Notes under the pieces: model-generated | Database searches by the model: none | The model's input: the letters and a program-made list of their open reading frames with translations, nothing else | Told to the model about the DNA's origin: nothing | Assembly (NCBI RefSeq): GCF_017313765.1 | Contig: NZ_JAFLNC010000001.1 | Location: forward strand, 558,001 to 622,000 | Reading direction: 5' to 3' | DNA from: Sneathiella sedimenti | GTDB taxonomy: Bacteria; Pseudomonadota; Alphaproteobacteria; Sneathiellales; Sneathiellaceae | DNA: 64,000 nt | Part shown: positions 10,350-20,400 of the stretch, piece after piece | How the letters are laid out: the number at the start of each line of letters is the position of its first letter | Numbering within the stretch: position 1 is the first letter of the stretch | Program-made: the position numbers and the translations under genes

Positions 10350-10661
10350 CAGGCTTTCCCGTTCCGGACCTCAGTCTTGAGGCGCGGGCAAATAACAACA
10401 GCATTGTTCACGTTACAAATCCAACCGCGAGTAGGGAGACCGATCTTTTGAGGCCTTCGCACCGAAGGCTTAAATCACCACAAACACGCAAATTCTGATT
10501 TTGAATAACTCAATTGTCAGAGAATGGCCAGCAAAAAATGACATATAAGTCATCTATACTGACCTATATTTTGTCGATTTTTGCGGTTTTTTGCTGCCCC
10601 GGCCCGGAAATTTCCGTTGGGGTAAAAAATTTAGTTCCGTTTCGGACCTTTGCGTAGCGGG
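10350..10661. promoter_or_regulatory. Upstream region of gltD: two dyads, no assigned promoter
   Basis: This 312-bp gap contains no open gene. I see a 7-bp hairpin GCCTTCG/CGAAGGC with a 3-base loop at 10453-10469 and an inverted repeat TGAC-N6-GTCA at 10539-10552. Leftward transcription of gltDB must start here, but no -35/-10 pair or -24/-12 (sigma-54) element stands out. Either dyad could be an operator or a leader structure; that is inference. Confidence 0.4.
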
Positions 10662-11600
10662 TTAAAGTGGTGCACCACCTCGGCGGTAGCGGCGCAGGTA
10701 TTCTGGTACCACCGCATCGACTGTAGCCGGCTGAATTCCAAGATCCTGAAGATTCGGAAATTCCCCGCTCGCCACATTGTCATGCTTTAAAAGTTTGACT
10801 TGGTCCGGTGTCAATTGGGGCCGCCCCGGCGCCAATACCATAACGCAAGCCATGATGGACATTGCGCCAGAGGGTACGGGCATCAACACACACTTGCGCC
10901 CTGTAAAGGTGAGAACTTTTTCCAAGAGTTCCTTGAAGCTGTATACATCCGGCCCTGTCAGTTCCCAGGTTTTTCCCTGCTGCGCGGGTGTTTCAATAAT
11001 CCGGACAATCGCGTCTGCCAGATCCTCCACCCAGATTGGCTGCATCTTCATCTTGCCGCCATCGGCCAGCGGAAAGACCGGTGCCAGGGACAAAATGCTG
11101 GCAAACCGGTTGAAGAAATCATCGTCGAGACCAAACACGACGGACGGGCGGAGAATTGTCGCCCCCGGAAACTCTTTAGCCGCCAGCTCTTCGCCGACGG
11201 CCTTACTGCGGGCATAGGCCGATTCATGATTCTTTTCCGCACCGAGGGCGGACATATGAATGAGCTGTTTCGCGCCGGCCGATTTTGCCGCCGCAGCGAT
11301 CCGTTCCGCCGCGTCCACATGCAGGCGACCGAAGTTCTGCGCGCCTTTCTCATAGAGAATGCCAACGAGATTGATGACTATTTCGGCGCCCGCAACGGCC
11401 CGCTCCACGGATTGCTGATCCCGGACATTCGTCTTGACGCCGGCAATCTGGCCAACAACGCCCTGCGTCATTAATTGAGCTGCGCTTTCAGGATCGCGGA
11501 CCGCGAGGCGAATTTGGTACCCTTTCGACGCCAGACGGCCGACCAGGTGCCGACCTATGAAACCGGAACCTCCAAAAATGGTAATCAAATGACCCGACAT
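10662..11600 (-). CDS. NDUFA9-like NAD(P)H-binding protein (atypical SDR)
   Basis: The 312-residue protein starts with a Rossmann motif, ITIFGGSGFIGRHLVGRLASKG, and an Arg-rich beta-2 end (RLAVRDPE). It continues with NLVGILYE, the segment QLIHMSALGA and YARSKAVGEELA. This pattern fits the complex I NDUFA9 family of atypical short-chain dehydrogenases, which are found with alphaproteobacterial complex I as an accessory NADPH-binding subunit. The catalytic Tyr-Lys is retained as YARSK, yet most family members are thought non-catalytic. It is a single gene, divergent from tRNA-Leu. Confidence 0.82.
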   Translation of the reverse strand: MSGHLITIFGGSGFIGRHLVGRLASKGYQIRLAVRDPESAAQLMTQGVVGQIAGVKTNVRDQQSVERAVAGAEIVINLVGILYEKGAQNFGRLHVDAAERIAAAAKSAGAKQLIHMSALGAEKNHESAYARSKAVGEELAAKEFPGATILRPSVVFGLDDDFFNRFASILSLAPVFPLADGGKMKMQPIWVEDLADAIVRIIETPAQQGKTWELTGPDVYSFKELLEKVLTFTGRKCVLMPVPSGAMSIMACVMVLAPGRPQLTPDQVKLLKHDNVASGEFPNLQDLGIQPATVDAVVPEYLRRYRRGGAPL

Positions 11601-11734
11601 TCCTTAATTCCTCTGCTCACGGGCGACCTTAATATCGTGCCCAATGTATCTCTGTTGATGCCAATATCTACCCGCTTAGATCGGCAACGCCAAGAGCAAA
11701 CGGTAAAATTCTTCAATTCTTTTGACGAAGTTTG

Positions 11735-11763
11735 TTGACATATGGCCAAGCGCTTTATATCAG
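11735..11763 (+). promoter_or_regulatory. Candidate sigma-70 promoter for tRNA-Leu
   Basis: A consensus TTGACA at 11735-11740 is followed after 17 bp by TATCAG at 11758-11763. A start near 11770 would lie a few bases before the mature tRNA. The -10 is imperfect; the overlapping TTTATAT at 11754-11760 gives a shorter spacing. Confidence 0.5.
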
Positions 11764-11778
11764 AGGCGTCGATAAGTT

Positions 11779-11865
11779 GCCCAGGTGGCGGAATTGGTAG
11801 ACGCGCTAGCTTCAGGTGCTAGTTTCTGTATGGAAGTGGAAGTTCGAGTCTTCTCCTGGGCACCA
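11779..11865 (+). tRNA. tRNA-Leu (anticodon CAG)
   Basis: An 87-base class II tRNA with encoded CCA. The acceptor stem GCCCAGG (11779-11785) pairs with CCTGGGC (11855-11861), followed by ACCA. The D arm reads GGCGGAATTGGTAGACGC, as in bacterial tRNA-Leu. The anticodon stem CTAGC/GCTAG encloses the loop TTCAGGT with anticodon CAG at 11813-11815, reading CUG codons. The T arm contains GTTCGAGTC. It sits alone, and the accessory oxidase/RHS pair begins 330 bp downstream on the same strand. Confidence 0.97.
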
Positions 11866-12196
11866 TCCCCCTTTTACTAACTAGAAATTCGGCAGGATTT
11901 TCCTGTTAATCCATTACGCGTGGGTTCCGACCAGGTCGGAATAGCCGATTTTCCGCACCACGGCGCCATTTAGTTGGCCTTGCTTCTCCATTCCGGCGCA
12001 CAATTATGCCAATGCGCCCACCCCATTCCAATTGCCCTATGCCTGTATAAATGGTTACAACTTACCTGACTATCAGTATTAAAGATAGAAAAACTAAATA
12101 ATCACATCCTCTATTTCCAATCGTTTATTAGTCGATACGCCAAATAACTAGAGGTTATTAATGTATTTGGCTCAATATTAGAAAGGAAATACATAA
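11866..12196. promoter_or_regulatory. Upstream region of the amino-acid oxidase gene, with a perfect palindrome
   Basis: No gene is visible in this 331-bp gap, which becomes AT-rich towards its right end. Its clearest element is a perfect dyad TTCCGACC-A-GGTCGGAA at 11925-11941, suited to a dimeric repressor. A smaller dyad CAGGA-TTT-TCCTG lies at 11893-11905. The oxidase gene has a GAAAGGAAAT ribosome site just before ATG 12197. A convincing -35/-10 pair was not found. Confidence 0.45.
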
Positions 12197-14356
12197 ATGT
12201 CGGAGAAAAAACTAGACGTAAGTGATTCGAGTGAAAGTGCAGAAAGCGGCCTAATGATTGCGACCGTCCGCTCGACCAGCAAGCCATGGTGCGCCACCTA
12301 TCCCGGGCCAGCCGACCGGAATTTCAACTACAGGAAACTGCTCGACAATTCAGAAAATGGAATAGGTAACGCCAGCAAGTCCCCCATTAAAGTCGCGATT
12401 ATCGGCGCCGGACCTGCCGGGTTGACTGCTGCCCATGAACTGGCGCGGAGCGGGCTCAAGAATATTCATTTATATGAGGCAAGCAACCGGTATGGCGGGC
12501 GGTTCTGGACCAAAACGCTTGATCCTGATAATGGCGAAGAGCAGTACTCCGCGATGGATGCGGGGGCAATGAGAATGCCGCCGTTTATTGACGAGCGGGC
12601 AAAAAGAGAAAACCCAAATCCAGAGCAAAGACGCGCTGAAATCCGTGGCGGCTGCTCTATTTTGTCATACTACTTGAACAAGTTTCAAATCTCGACTGGC
12701 GAATTTCCCAATCCCGGATCAAAAATTGCGAAAACCGGAATTTACTATAACGAGGGATCGCTTGAACCAGATATCAAGACTGATAACGACGAAGAGGAAG
12801 AAAGGTTTCAGGAAGACCATAGGGAAACTAACCAACGCGGGAAGGGGACGATGCTTATCTGGCATGGGGATCAGAATGACCCTCCAAACGAGAAGTTGCG
12901 AAACGTTAAAAAGAAGTGGGACGACTGGGGGAATAAAGTAAAAAAATATGTCCGCAAAGCCTACCCAACGCCAGGTTGGCCTGATTTCTGGAAAAAAATT
13001 GTCACTAACTACTACGATAAAACATTCCGGGATGTTGTTCTTTTGCCGGTGATTGACGACGACGAAGAACATCAAAAAGGCAATTTCGGTGGTCTTGGAA
13101 TGACGGAAGAAGAGGCCCGGATATTTTACGTAATCGGCGCTGGTGATGGCGGTTGGGGGTCCTTCTTTAATCTCAGTTTCTTATATGTTTACAGGACATT
13201 TATTCACGGATTTGGAACAGACCTGCAAGTGATCGAAGGACTGTTTGACGAGAATGGAAACCGCCTGCGAGGACCAGGGCAGAATAACCATACGTTCGAT
13301 AGCCTTGGAGGACAAATTGCGACACCAAAATATCTTGGAACATCAACTATTACAGATTGCCTCCTCTTCGGGGAAATAGGCGGTCAAAGTAATACACCCG
13401 CGCTTTATGGAAACCACGTCAAAGGGATGATCTCAAAAGAGCCGAAAGCTGACGGGTTGCGCCTGTTCTTTGATAGCCCGGTCTCCAAGATCGAGAAATT
13501 GGAAAACGGAAAGGTTAAGCTGCATGTAAAATATGGCGTCGACAAATCTTTTAACTTCGATTTTGCATCCCAAGAATATGATGCCGTCATTGTTACTGTC
13601 CCGACCCACCAGTTCGGAACAGAAATCGAAGTAAGTGGTTTCAACCCTAAAGACGAATGGCCGTATGATTTGCAGGCCTATCTGGCCCAGGCGCATTGGG
13701 AACCCTGTGTGAAGGTCTTTGTTGAACTGATAACACCCTATTGGGAGGATCCCGAATGTCCGATCCCGCAAATTATAGAGAGTGAAACCTTTATCCGCGA
13801 CACATACGGGGTCAGAATAAATAAGGGCACCAAAGGTAAACAAACGGGCATCCTGCTACTGAGTTACACCTGGTGGCGCGACGCGACAAAGCTCGTTGGT
13901 TACGAAGATCAGGAACTGATCAACCTCGCAGTCAAAGAAGCGGACCGGATGCTGAAGAACTGCAAGAATATGGGTTCATACGATATTTCCCGTTATGTCA
14001 AATTTACCAAGGACCAGTTTGGCAATATCAATTACAAAGGCTGGGTCCACCATTGGGAATTGCAAAAGAACTATAAAGGCGCGGCACGGCTTTACGATCA
14101 GCGGACCTGGAAAAATACCCAGGTACCGATGATGTATAACCAGCTATACAGCAAGAAATCAAAGCTTTACTTCGCCGGCGAAGGATATCACGTCGATGCC
14201 GGCTGGGTCGAACCGGCATTCCGAACAGCGATAGACTCTGTTTTGCGCATTTTCCTCCATAACGGAATCAATATTCTTACAGAGGATTTCAATTTCGAGA
14301 GGGATTACCCTGAATACGATCCGAACTTTGATCCCGCGACCCATAAAGTTGAATAA
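12197..14356 (+). CDS. L-amino-acid-oxidase-like flavin amine oxidase
   Basis: The 719-residue flavoenzyme has the FAD dinucleotide fold VAIIGAGPAGLTAAHELARSG near residue 70, the second FAD motif RYGGRFWT, and GAMRMPPF near residue 125. That last motif is typical of L-amino acid oxidases and the tryptophan/lysine 2-monooxygenase group. The C-terminal FAD/substrate closure is YFAGEGYHVDAGWVEPAF near 657. The expected reaction is oxidative deamination or decarboxylation of an amino acid with oxygen, releasing peroxide; the substrate is unknown. It has no signal peptide. An Asp/Glu-rich insert occurs around residues 190-215. It is followed by its own terminator and then the giant RHS gene. Base use looks more AT-rich than flanking core genes. 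Confidence 0.82.
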   Translation: MSEKKLDVSDSSESAESGLMIATVRSTSKPWCATYPGPADRNFNYRKLLDNSENGIGNASKSPIKVAIIGAGPAGLTAAHELARSGLKNIHLYEASNRYGGRFWTKTLDPDNGEEQYSAMDAGAMRMPPFIDERAKRENPNPEQRRAEIRGGCSILSYYLNKFQISTGEFPNPGSKIAKTGIYYNEGSLEPDIKTDNDEEEERFQEDHRETNQRGKGTMLIWHGDQNDPPNEKLRNVKKKWDDWGNKVKKYVRKAYPTPGWPDFWKKIVTNYYDKTFRDVVLLPVIDDDEEHQKGNFGGLGMTEEEARIFYVIGAGDGGWGSFFNLSFLYVYRTFIHGFGTDLQVIEGLFDENGNRLRGPGQNNHTFDSLGGQIATPKYLGTSTITDCLLFGEIGGQSNTPALYGNHVKGMISKEPKADGLRLFFDSPVSKIEKLENGKVKLHVKYGVDKSFNFDFASQEYDAVIVTVPTHQFGTEIEVSGFNPKDEWPYDLQAYLAQAHWEPCVKVFVELITPYWEDPECPIPQIIESETFIRDTYGVRINKGTKGKQTGILLLSYTWWRDATKLVGYEDQELINLAVKEADRMLKNCKNMGSYDISRYVKFTKDQFGNINYKGWVHHWELQKNYKGAARLYDQRTWKNTQVPMMYNQLYSKKSKLYFAGEGYHVDAGWVEPAFRTAIDSVLRIFLHNGINILTEDFNFERDYPEYDPNFDPATHKVE

Positions 14357-14372
14357 AGAATTTTAACAGCCG

Positions 14373-14405
14373 AATCCCCGGACGTCCACGTGCGGGGATT
14401 TTTTT
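14373..14405 (+). terminator. Intrinsic terminator after the oxidase gene
   Basis: The stem AATCCCCG/CGGGGATT encloses a 12-base loop and is followed by a run of seven T. It lies 17 bp after the oxidase stop and 31 bp before the RHS start, so the RHS gene probably has its own weak promoter or relies on read-through. Confidence 0.85.
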
Positions 14406-14435
14406 ACCCGAATATACAATTTTTAGGTGTTTATT

Positions 14436-17400
14436 ATGATGCTTAAACCACAAATAAGTCTGCGCAGGATTGCGGCCTTTCCATTAGGCTTTAACGGCCA
14501 TTTCGACATTACTTTTCTTCAATGGATATATAGAACTCTGCTAGTTTTTACGTTATCCGTATCTCTGATCGTGACCCAGGTATTGTGGTCGGCGATGGCC
14601 GCTGCTGCGGGCCCCTACAACGCTTTGCCAGTTTCGGTAACCTCTGACAACTTGGAGGGGCCTTCCGTGACCACTGCAAGCCTGCAGCCATATGGTGCAG
14701 AAAACCCCGGGATCGTGGATCTCCCCAGCGGAAAAGTCAAATTCTCCCAGCCGCTTACAGTCTTGTCGGATGTTGGTCCGGGTTTCAACATTGATATGTT
14801 TTACTCAAGCCAGACGCCGGGATCTCTGGAGTCTGCCTCCGCAGCTACCGCCCGTGCGAATGCGGGGAATGGCTGGTCTGTTCCGGTCTTAAATCAGCGC
14901 ATTGTGAGACAACACAGCTCTGACACCAATGATCGAAACGACCGTTTCTTTCTGCAGGACGGGGAGCGCTCCGTCGAGCTGCTTCCGATTGGTCAAACAA
15001 TGCTCAATGACCGCCGTTTGAAGATATCCTTTACGACGACCGAGGGCGACAGCAGCATTATTAACTGGTATAGAAACGACTCCTTGCCAAATCCCGAAAA
15101 TATCCGCGACAGTAGTAAAGATGAGTACCTACCCAGCTATTGGGAAGTCATAAACAAATATGGTGAAATTTCCCGCTATGGAGATTACGAAAGCAAGTCT
15201 AGCATCCTCGCCAATAGAGCCATAAGCCCCTACGACATCGGGACGGCCAATAAGCAAAAAACAAGCGTTGCGGACCTTTCCGGTGGCGAGAAATCGGCTG
15301 CCCTTTGCGCCTTGATTACAGCAGGACGTCCGGCCTCCTGTCATTTCCTTGCCGTCGAACTCTCAAGTCAACCTGAAGACTCCAACTCATCCAGAAAGAT
15401 ATTCACTGAAAGCGCTTGGAACCTCGCAGAGCGGGAAGATCCGATCACCGGCATGGCGACAATATTATCATATGCCTGCTCTTTCGACGTTAATAGGCCG
15501 AATGCCTCTAGCACCTGCTTGCCTTACCAAGTCGCGTCAGCAGGTGGCAATGTTGTGTCATTCAATTATCAAATACCAACAATGGCAAGCAGGCCTGTTG
15601 ATCCGCTTTGCTCTAGTACACCCCAGGGAACCGACCGCACCGCGGAAGAAGTTATGCCTTCTTCGCAGGAAATTCTATTAACGGCCCTGGATGTATTCGC
15701 CGTATCGGCAAGAGCAAGAGCGAAAAAAACTATTCGGAAACTAGAAAGCACTGCTATTTCCTACTGCCCGCTAAGCTCGGGCAAGAATAAGGAAAACGTC
15801 GCCTACTTACCCTACGCAATCCGCTTTTTTACTGCGTCAAAGGGAGAGGCGATCCTCTCGGAACCAGCAACTCTCTTTGATTACTATACCACCGGAAATG
15901 ACGCGGACGAGAATGCCGCCCGGTACGGAGCCTTGAAATCCGTTACTAATCCATATGGCCAGCGCATTGTCATCTCATATCAACGGAATTTGATTGATTT
16001 ACAAACCGCATTTCTGGGAGAAAGTAATCATGCGTTTTGGGAAAATCCCAACAAGTCGGCGGAGGATTACACCGTCGCCTCCGTTTCCGTAGATAGCGGG
16101 TATCAATCTTCTTCCCTTTTCTATGATTATAATAGCGGCAAGCCCAATTCGCCGATTAAATATACCGCCCTGAACGGACATTCCATTATTTATCCCTCCG
16201 TGAAAATCATCTATGGCGATGTCAGACATCAGGCTGCGATCAGTTATATTGAAGCAGATTTTTATGCGGGAGATATGAGGAAAACGGTTCCTGAAATCTT
16301 CACGCTTAAAGATGCAGAAAATGGAGCGCGACCGAAAAATTCCGCTCTAACCGAGACATTGCTTAACGCAGCTCGCGGACTACCATACGAAACCCGAGTT
16401 GGTATCCGTGATGCGGATGGATCTGAATCAATTCATCGGCAGGTCAGCACGAAATATCTCGCTCTGCATGTCAGTCAACACGATAGCGAGGGAAAAGCCG
16501 TCGTTACCAAAAGAGCGATCCTGCCCTATGAACAGAAAGATGTTCGTTATGAACTTCATGGCGGCAAGGATAGCACTACCTCGGCCACCACAGTCAAAGT
16601 CCATACATATGACAATTATTTCCAGTCTTTATCAAACTCGACAACTACGACACAGTTCAACCACGGCTCAGAAGATGGCAAACCCACAATTGGGAATCAG
16701 GATATCTCGCAGTTAACAATAACTGAGTACATACTACGGGCCATTTTCGTAAAAGAATATGCGCCACACCTACTAAACCAGAACCGATTGAACGAGGTTT
16801 ATGCACGCATCACAACGGCGAAAAACGAGAGCTCTCCAGAGGTCATAAAAAAGGCCACAATCAACGGGTTTTCATCCTTCAACTCACCTGTAGCGGAGCA
16901 ACATGGGCCGCTAATCTCCAATATTAGTTACGAGCTAAGACTAGGAGAAAATTGGCAATCACCGGTGCAATTCCTGTTGGATTATCCACCAACGAAGGTT
17001 GTGGAGGACGAAAAATGGATGGCGGATTCCGAGATTATCCGGAGAGAATTGACGACGGGATATCCAATTGCCTCCCGGCTTGCCACTGGAGAGACGTATA
17101 AAACACTTTCCGCCTATGAAAATAGGAATGACCCTTCCTTAAGCTACCCAAGACGATATGAGTATGCCCATTTCGCTTTGGGAAAGGACGAAGGACAATC
17201 TTCGAATGTTGACGTTCCGGCCACCTATATCGGATTTGAAAAGTACGAGGACATTGCATTTGATGAACTGATAAATGTACTGCCAAGCTGCTCATCACAT
17301 GCGCTGGGAATCAGTGTTTCAGGCGGTGTACTGGCTCAAGGGCCTGATGCAAATTCAGGGAACAGGTACTGTGACAGATCGGTAAAGACAACAGCCGGTT

Positions 17401-20400
17401 CAAAATCACGCCCGCTTGCCGTCTCATTAAACTCAAATTTTGCACCCAAGAAAACCCAACCTTATGTCGTCAGTGCATGGGTGAGGCCGGTAAAAGGCGG
17501 TGTTTGTGACATACTTCCAGATGCAGATCTATTAGAAGAGGCTGTGCGCCGCAGTACCGCTTCAGACCATTATGCCGAAACCCTGTCCGCAAACCCAGAT
17601 GATGAAAAATGGTTTTACATAGAAGCGACGACGCCCAATGGCGCGGATATGGCACCAGGATCGACCCTGTTAACATGTGAAGGTGCTGTGGACGATATTC
17701 GCGTATCTCCCCTGGGCAGCAAGTTTAACGCAGTTGTTTATGATACAGATATTTCGTCGAGTAGTTACGGGTTGCCGATAGCATCCCATGCAGACAACGG
17801 GATGATATCTCGAGCGCTTTATGGCGACGACGGCAAAAAGGTTGCTGAGATGCTTCAGGATATTGACAAACCCCAATGTGCCCTCAGTTCACCGAATTGC
17901 CGATCGCTGCATACCCTTACAGACCTGTCCATAGCAAGCGGGATGAGCCGTTGGGAAGGCCATAACCGGCCCGCGCCTGACTTCCGCGCCAGTTTCAATC
18001 CTGCGATACCAAACCACGAATATTCCGGCATTGAGGCCCGCGGCACAAACACCGCTGCTTATTTCAAGGAAATACTAGGCAGCCAGAAAGTCACGATTAG
18101 GAACTCTGACAAATTCTTTGTCCGGTTCGATACAAAAACCCTAGGTGAAAAGGGTGTTTCACTGACCTTAGGGCCAACGGGTTCTGACACCCCCTCGAAA
18201 CTGGATATCCAGTTTGATAGGGAACTCATCGTCAAACTGAATGGTAAATCAATGGCTCTGCCGCCCGGAAAGAGGGTTGCCCCGGAGGAATTTCTGATTG
18301 CGGTGCATAACGCACTTTCTGGAAATCCTGCGTTAATCATTTTGGCCGATGGAAATTTGATCGTCAGTCACTTTCCACCCGCTAAAGGGGTTTCAGACAG
18401 TACAAGTGATGTTGCCGTTATGCTAACCGGGGATGAACTCAGGCAGATTATCTTTGCCCCCTGGGCAGGCACAGTTACTGCCTCCTATACTGACGGATCT
18501 GGACGCGTCATCGAAGATCATGCCCTTAGCGGGTTCCTTGGAACAGACAATGTTTTCCATTTCACAGATGTCGCCCACGCAAACTGGTATGGTGGGGACG
18601 GACAACAAAATTTAGTGTCGAAGCCGGTTGAATATACGGCGCCAGCTAGCCAGGATGCCTCTGTTCCGAAACATCGAAAATTTAGTCCCGGATATCCGAT
18701 TGGATCTCAAAAACTGATCCCGAACCTTCTGCAATTCCGTGGCGTGAAATACGCTACCAACCCTTCCAGGACTCAAGCCTCTCCTACTCCCATCCGTAAT
18801 TTTGGGGCAATTGATTGGTCCAGATTAACTCTATTCGCCAAGACTGAAAATTTACTCAGTTTCGACATAGCCTTTGATCCGAAAACCGGCGATGGGGAGG
18901 ATTTACATTATGCCATCCAATTCGGAACATCAAAAGCAAGCCCTGCCGTCAAGGGAGCGATGTCACGGATATCCAAATCTGAACAAAACCTTGCTTGGCA
19001 ACATGTTTCCGTTTCCGTGGACAGTCATAAAACCGGGAAGGAAACCTTGATCCGCGTGGAAGACAAGAGTGGAGACATTGCTCTGGGCAATGTTTATATC
19101 CGGAATCTACAATGGAACGGAGTCGACAGTATTCAATTTGCAAATAATCATGCTGGCGACGATAGGGATTTTCGCAAAAATCATACCTACACCAATGGAA
19201 TTCCCACAGTAAAGGTTGATCAAAAAAGCAGTTTGTTCGTTTTTTCGGGACTGCAAGACAGTTTGCTGACGGTTGGTCTGAATAGTTCCGATCTATACCA
19301 GTTTTACTCCGGTAAAAACCCTGGGCAACTCTGGTTCAGCAATGCAGACAAGGATGCAGTATTTGCGTTCGCAAACATCGATCATCGGGTAAATGCTCCT
19401 AGCCCTGGAACATCCGGTCAGTCAAGCAACGCGTTGTTGTCTCCCTATAAGGAAATGGAACAGAACCAACCTCCCTCTGGCTTCAGATACCGCGATCATG
19501 AATCTGTTTTCCCTCAAGGAAACGGCCTCCTTAGCTTCACACTGGAAGACGGGCTTGGAAACCCTGTTATCTCCGGCAAATCTTCACACAGCCCAAATGA
19601 TCAAATAACGAAGAACACCATGAAATTTGATGGCTTTGTATATGATTTAATGAAGAAGTCGCAAATTGCAGACAGCGTCGGAACAGCCGCACCGATAGGT
19701 TCTTACCGGGAAACCAGACTTCCGCTGTGGTATCAGGAAAACCACAAGTCAAGCGAGCTGGTGTCAGCGCAAACCATCCATAACACAACCTATGATCTAC
19801 TCGGCCACTGGACGTCACAACAGCGAACCGACTCGGCGGATCACAGCATCTTTACGGACCGCATTGGCCGCACAAGAATTATTGTCCGTGGGCCTGGATT
19901 CGACCAAAATATCAAGGAGCGCGCGCCCAAACAGATTGTCAGCTACTTTAAACGCGACACCTACGGTCGCCTTATTGAGAGTGGTCGGCTGAAAAATGTC
20001 AATTATACCGCGTTGCAGTGGATGTCGACGACAGCGGATTCCGCGTTTGATGACTCAAAATTACTGGACTTAAAGTCCTGCATCGTTGCTCAAAAAAAGT
20101 ACGATAGCTACAGCGATGTTCCATTGTACGCCAAGTCCTCAGGAAGCAACTCGCAAGCGAAGAATCTTTCCGCAGATACGAGGCTTCAGTCTAGTCTTCT
20201 AAACGGTCGAGGGTTAAGCATTGCTGAAATACAATATTCAAGAACCGTTTCCGAAAACGAGGACGGCTGGAACCAGAACGCCCTAACGGATGATGGATGC
20301 AATAACCAAAAGAATGATACAGAGGCAGGGTTAGGCAATTATGTTCTAACGACAGAAATATATGATCAATATGGCCGTCCTCTCCATGATTTCACAAATA

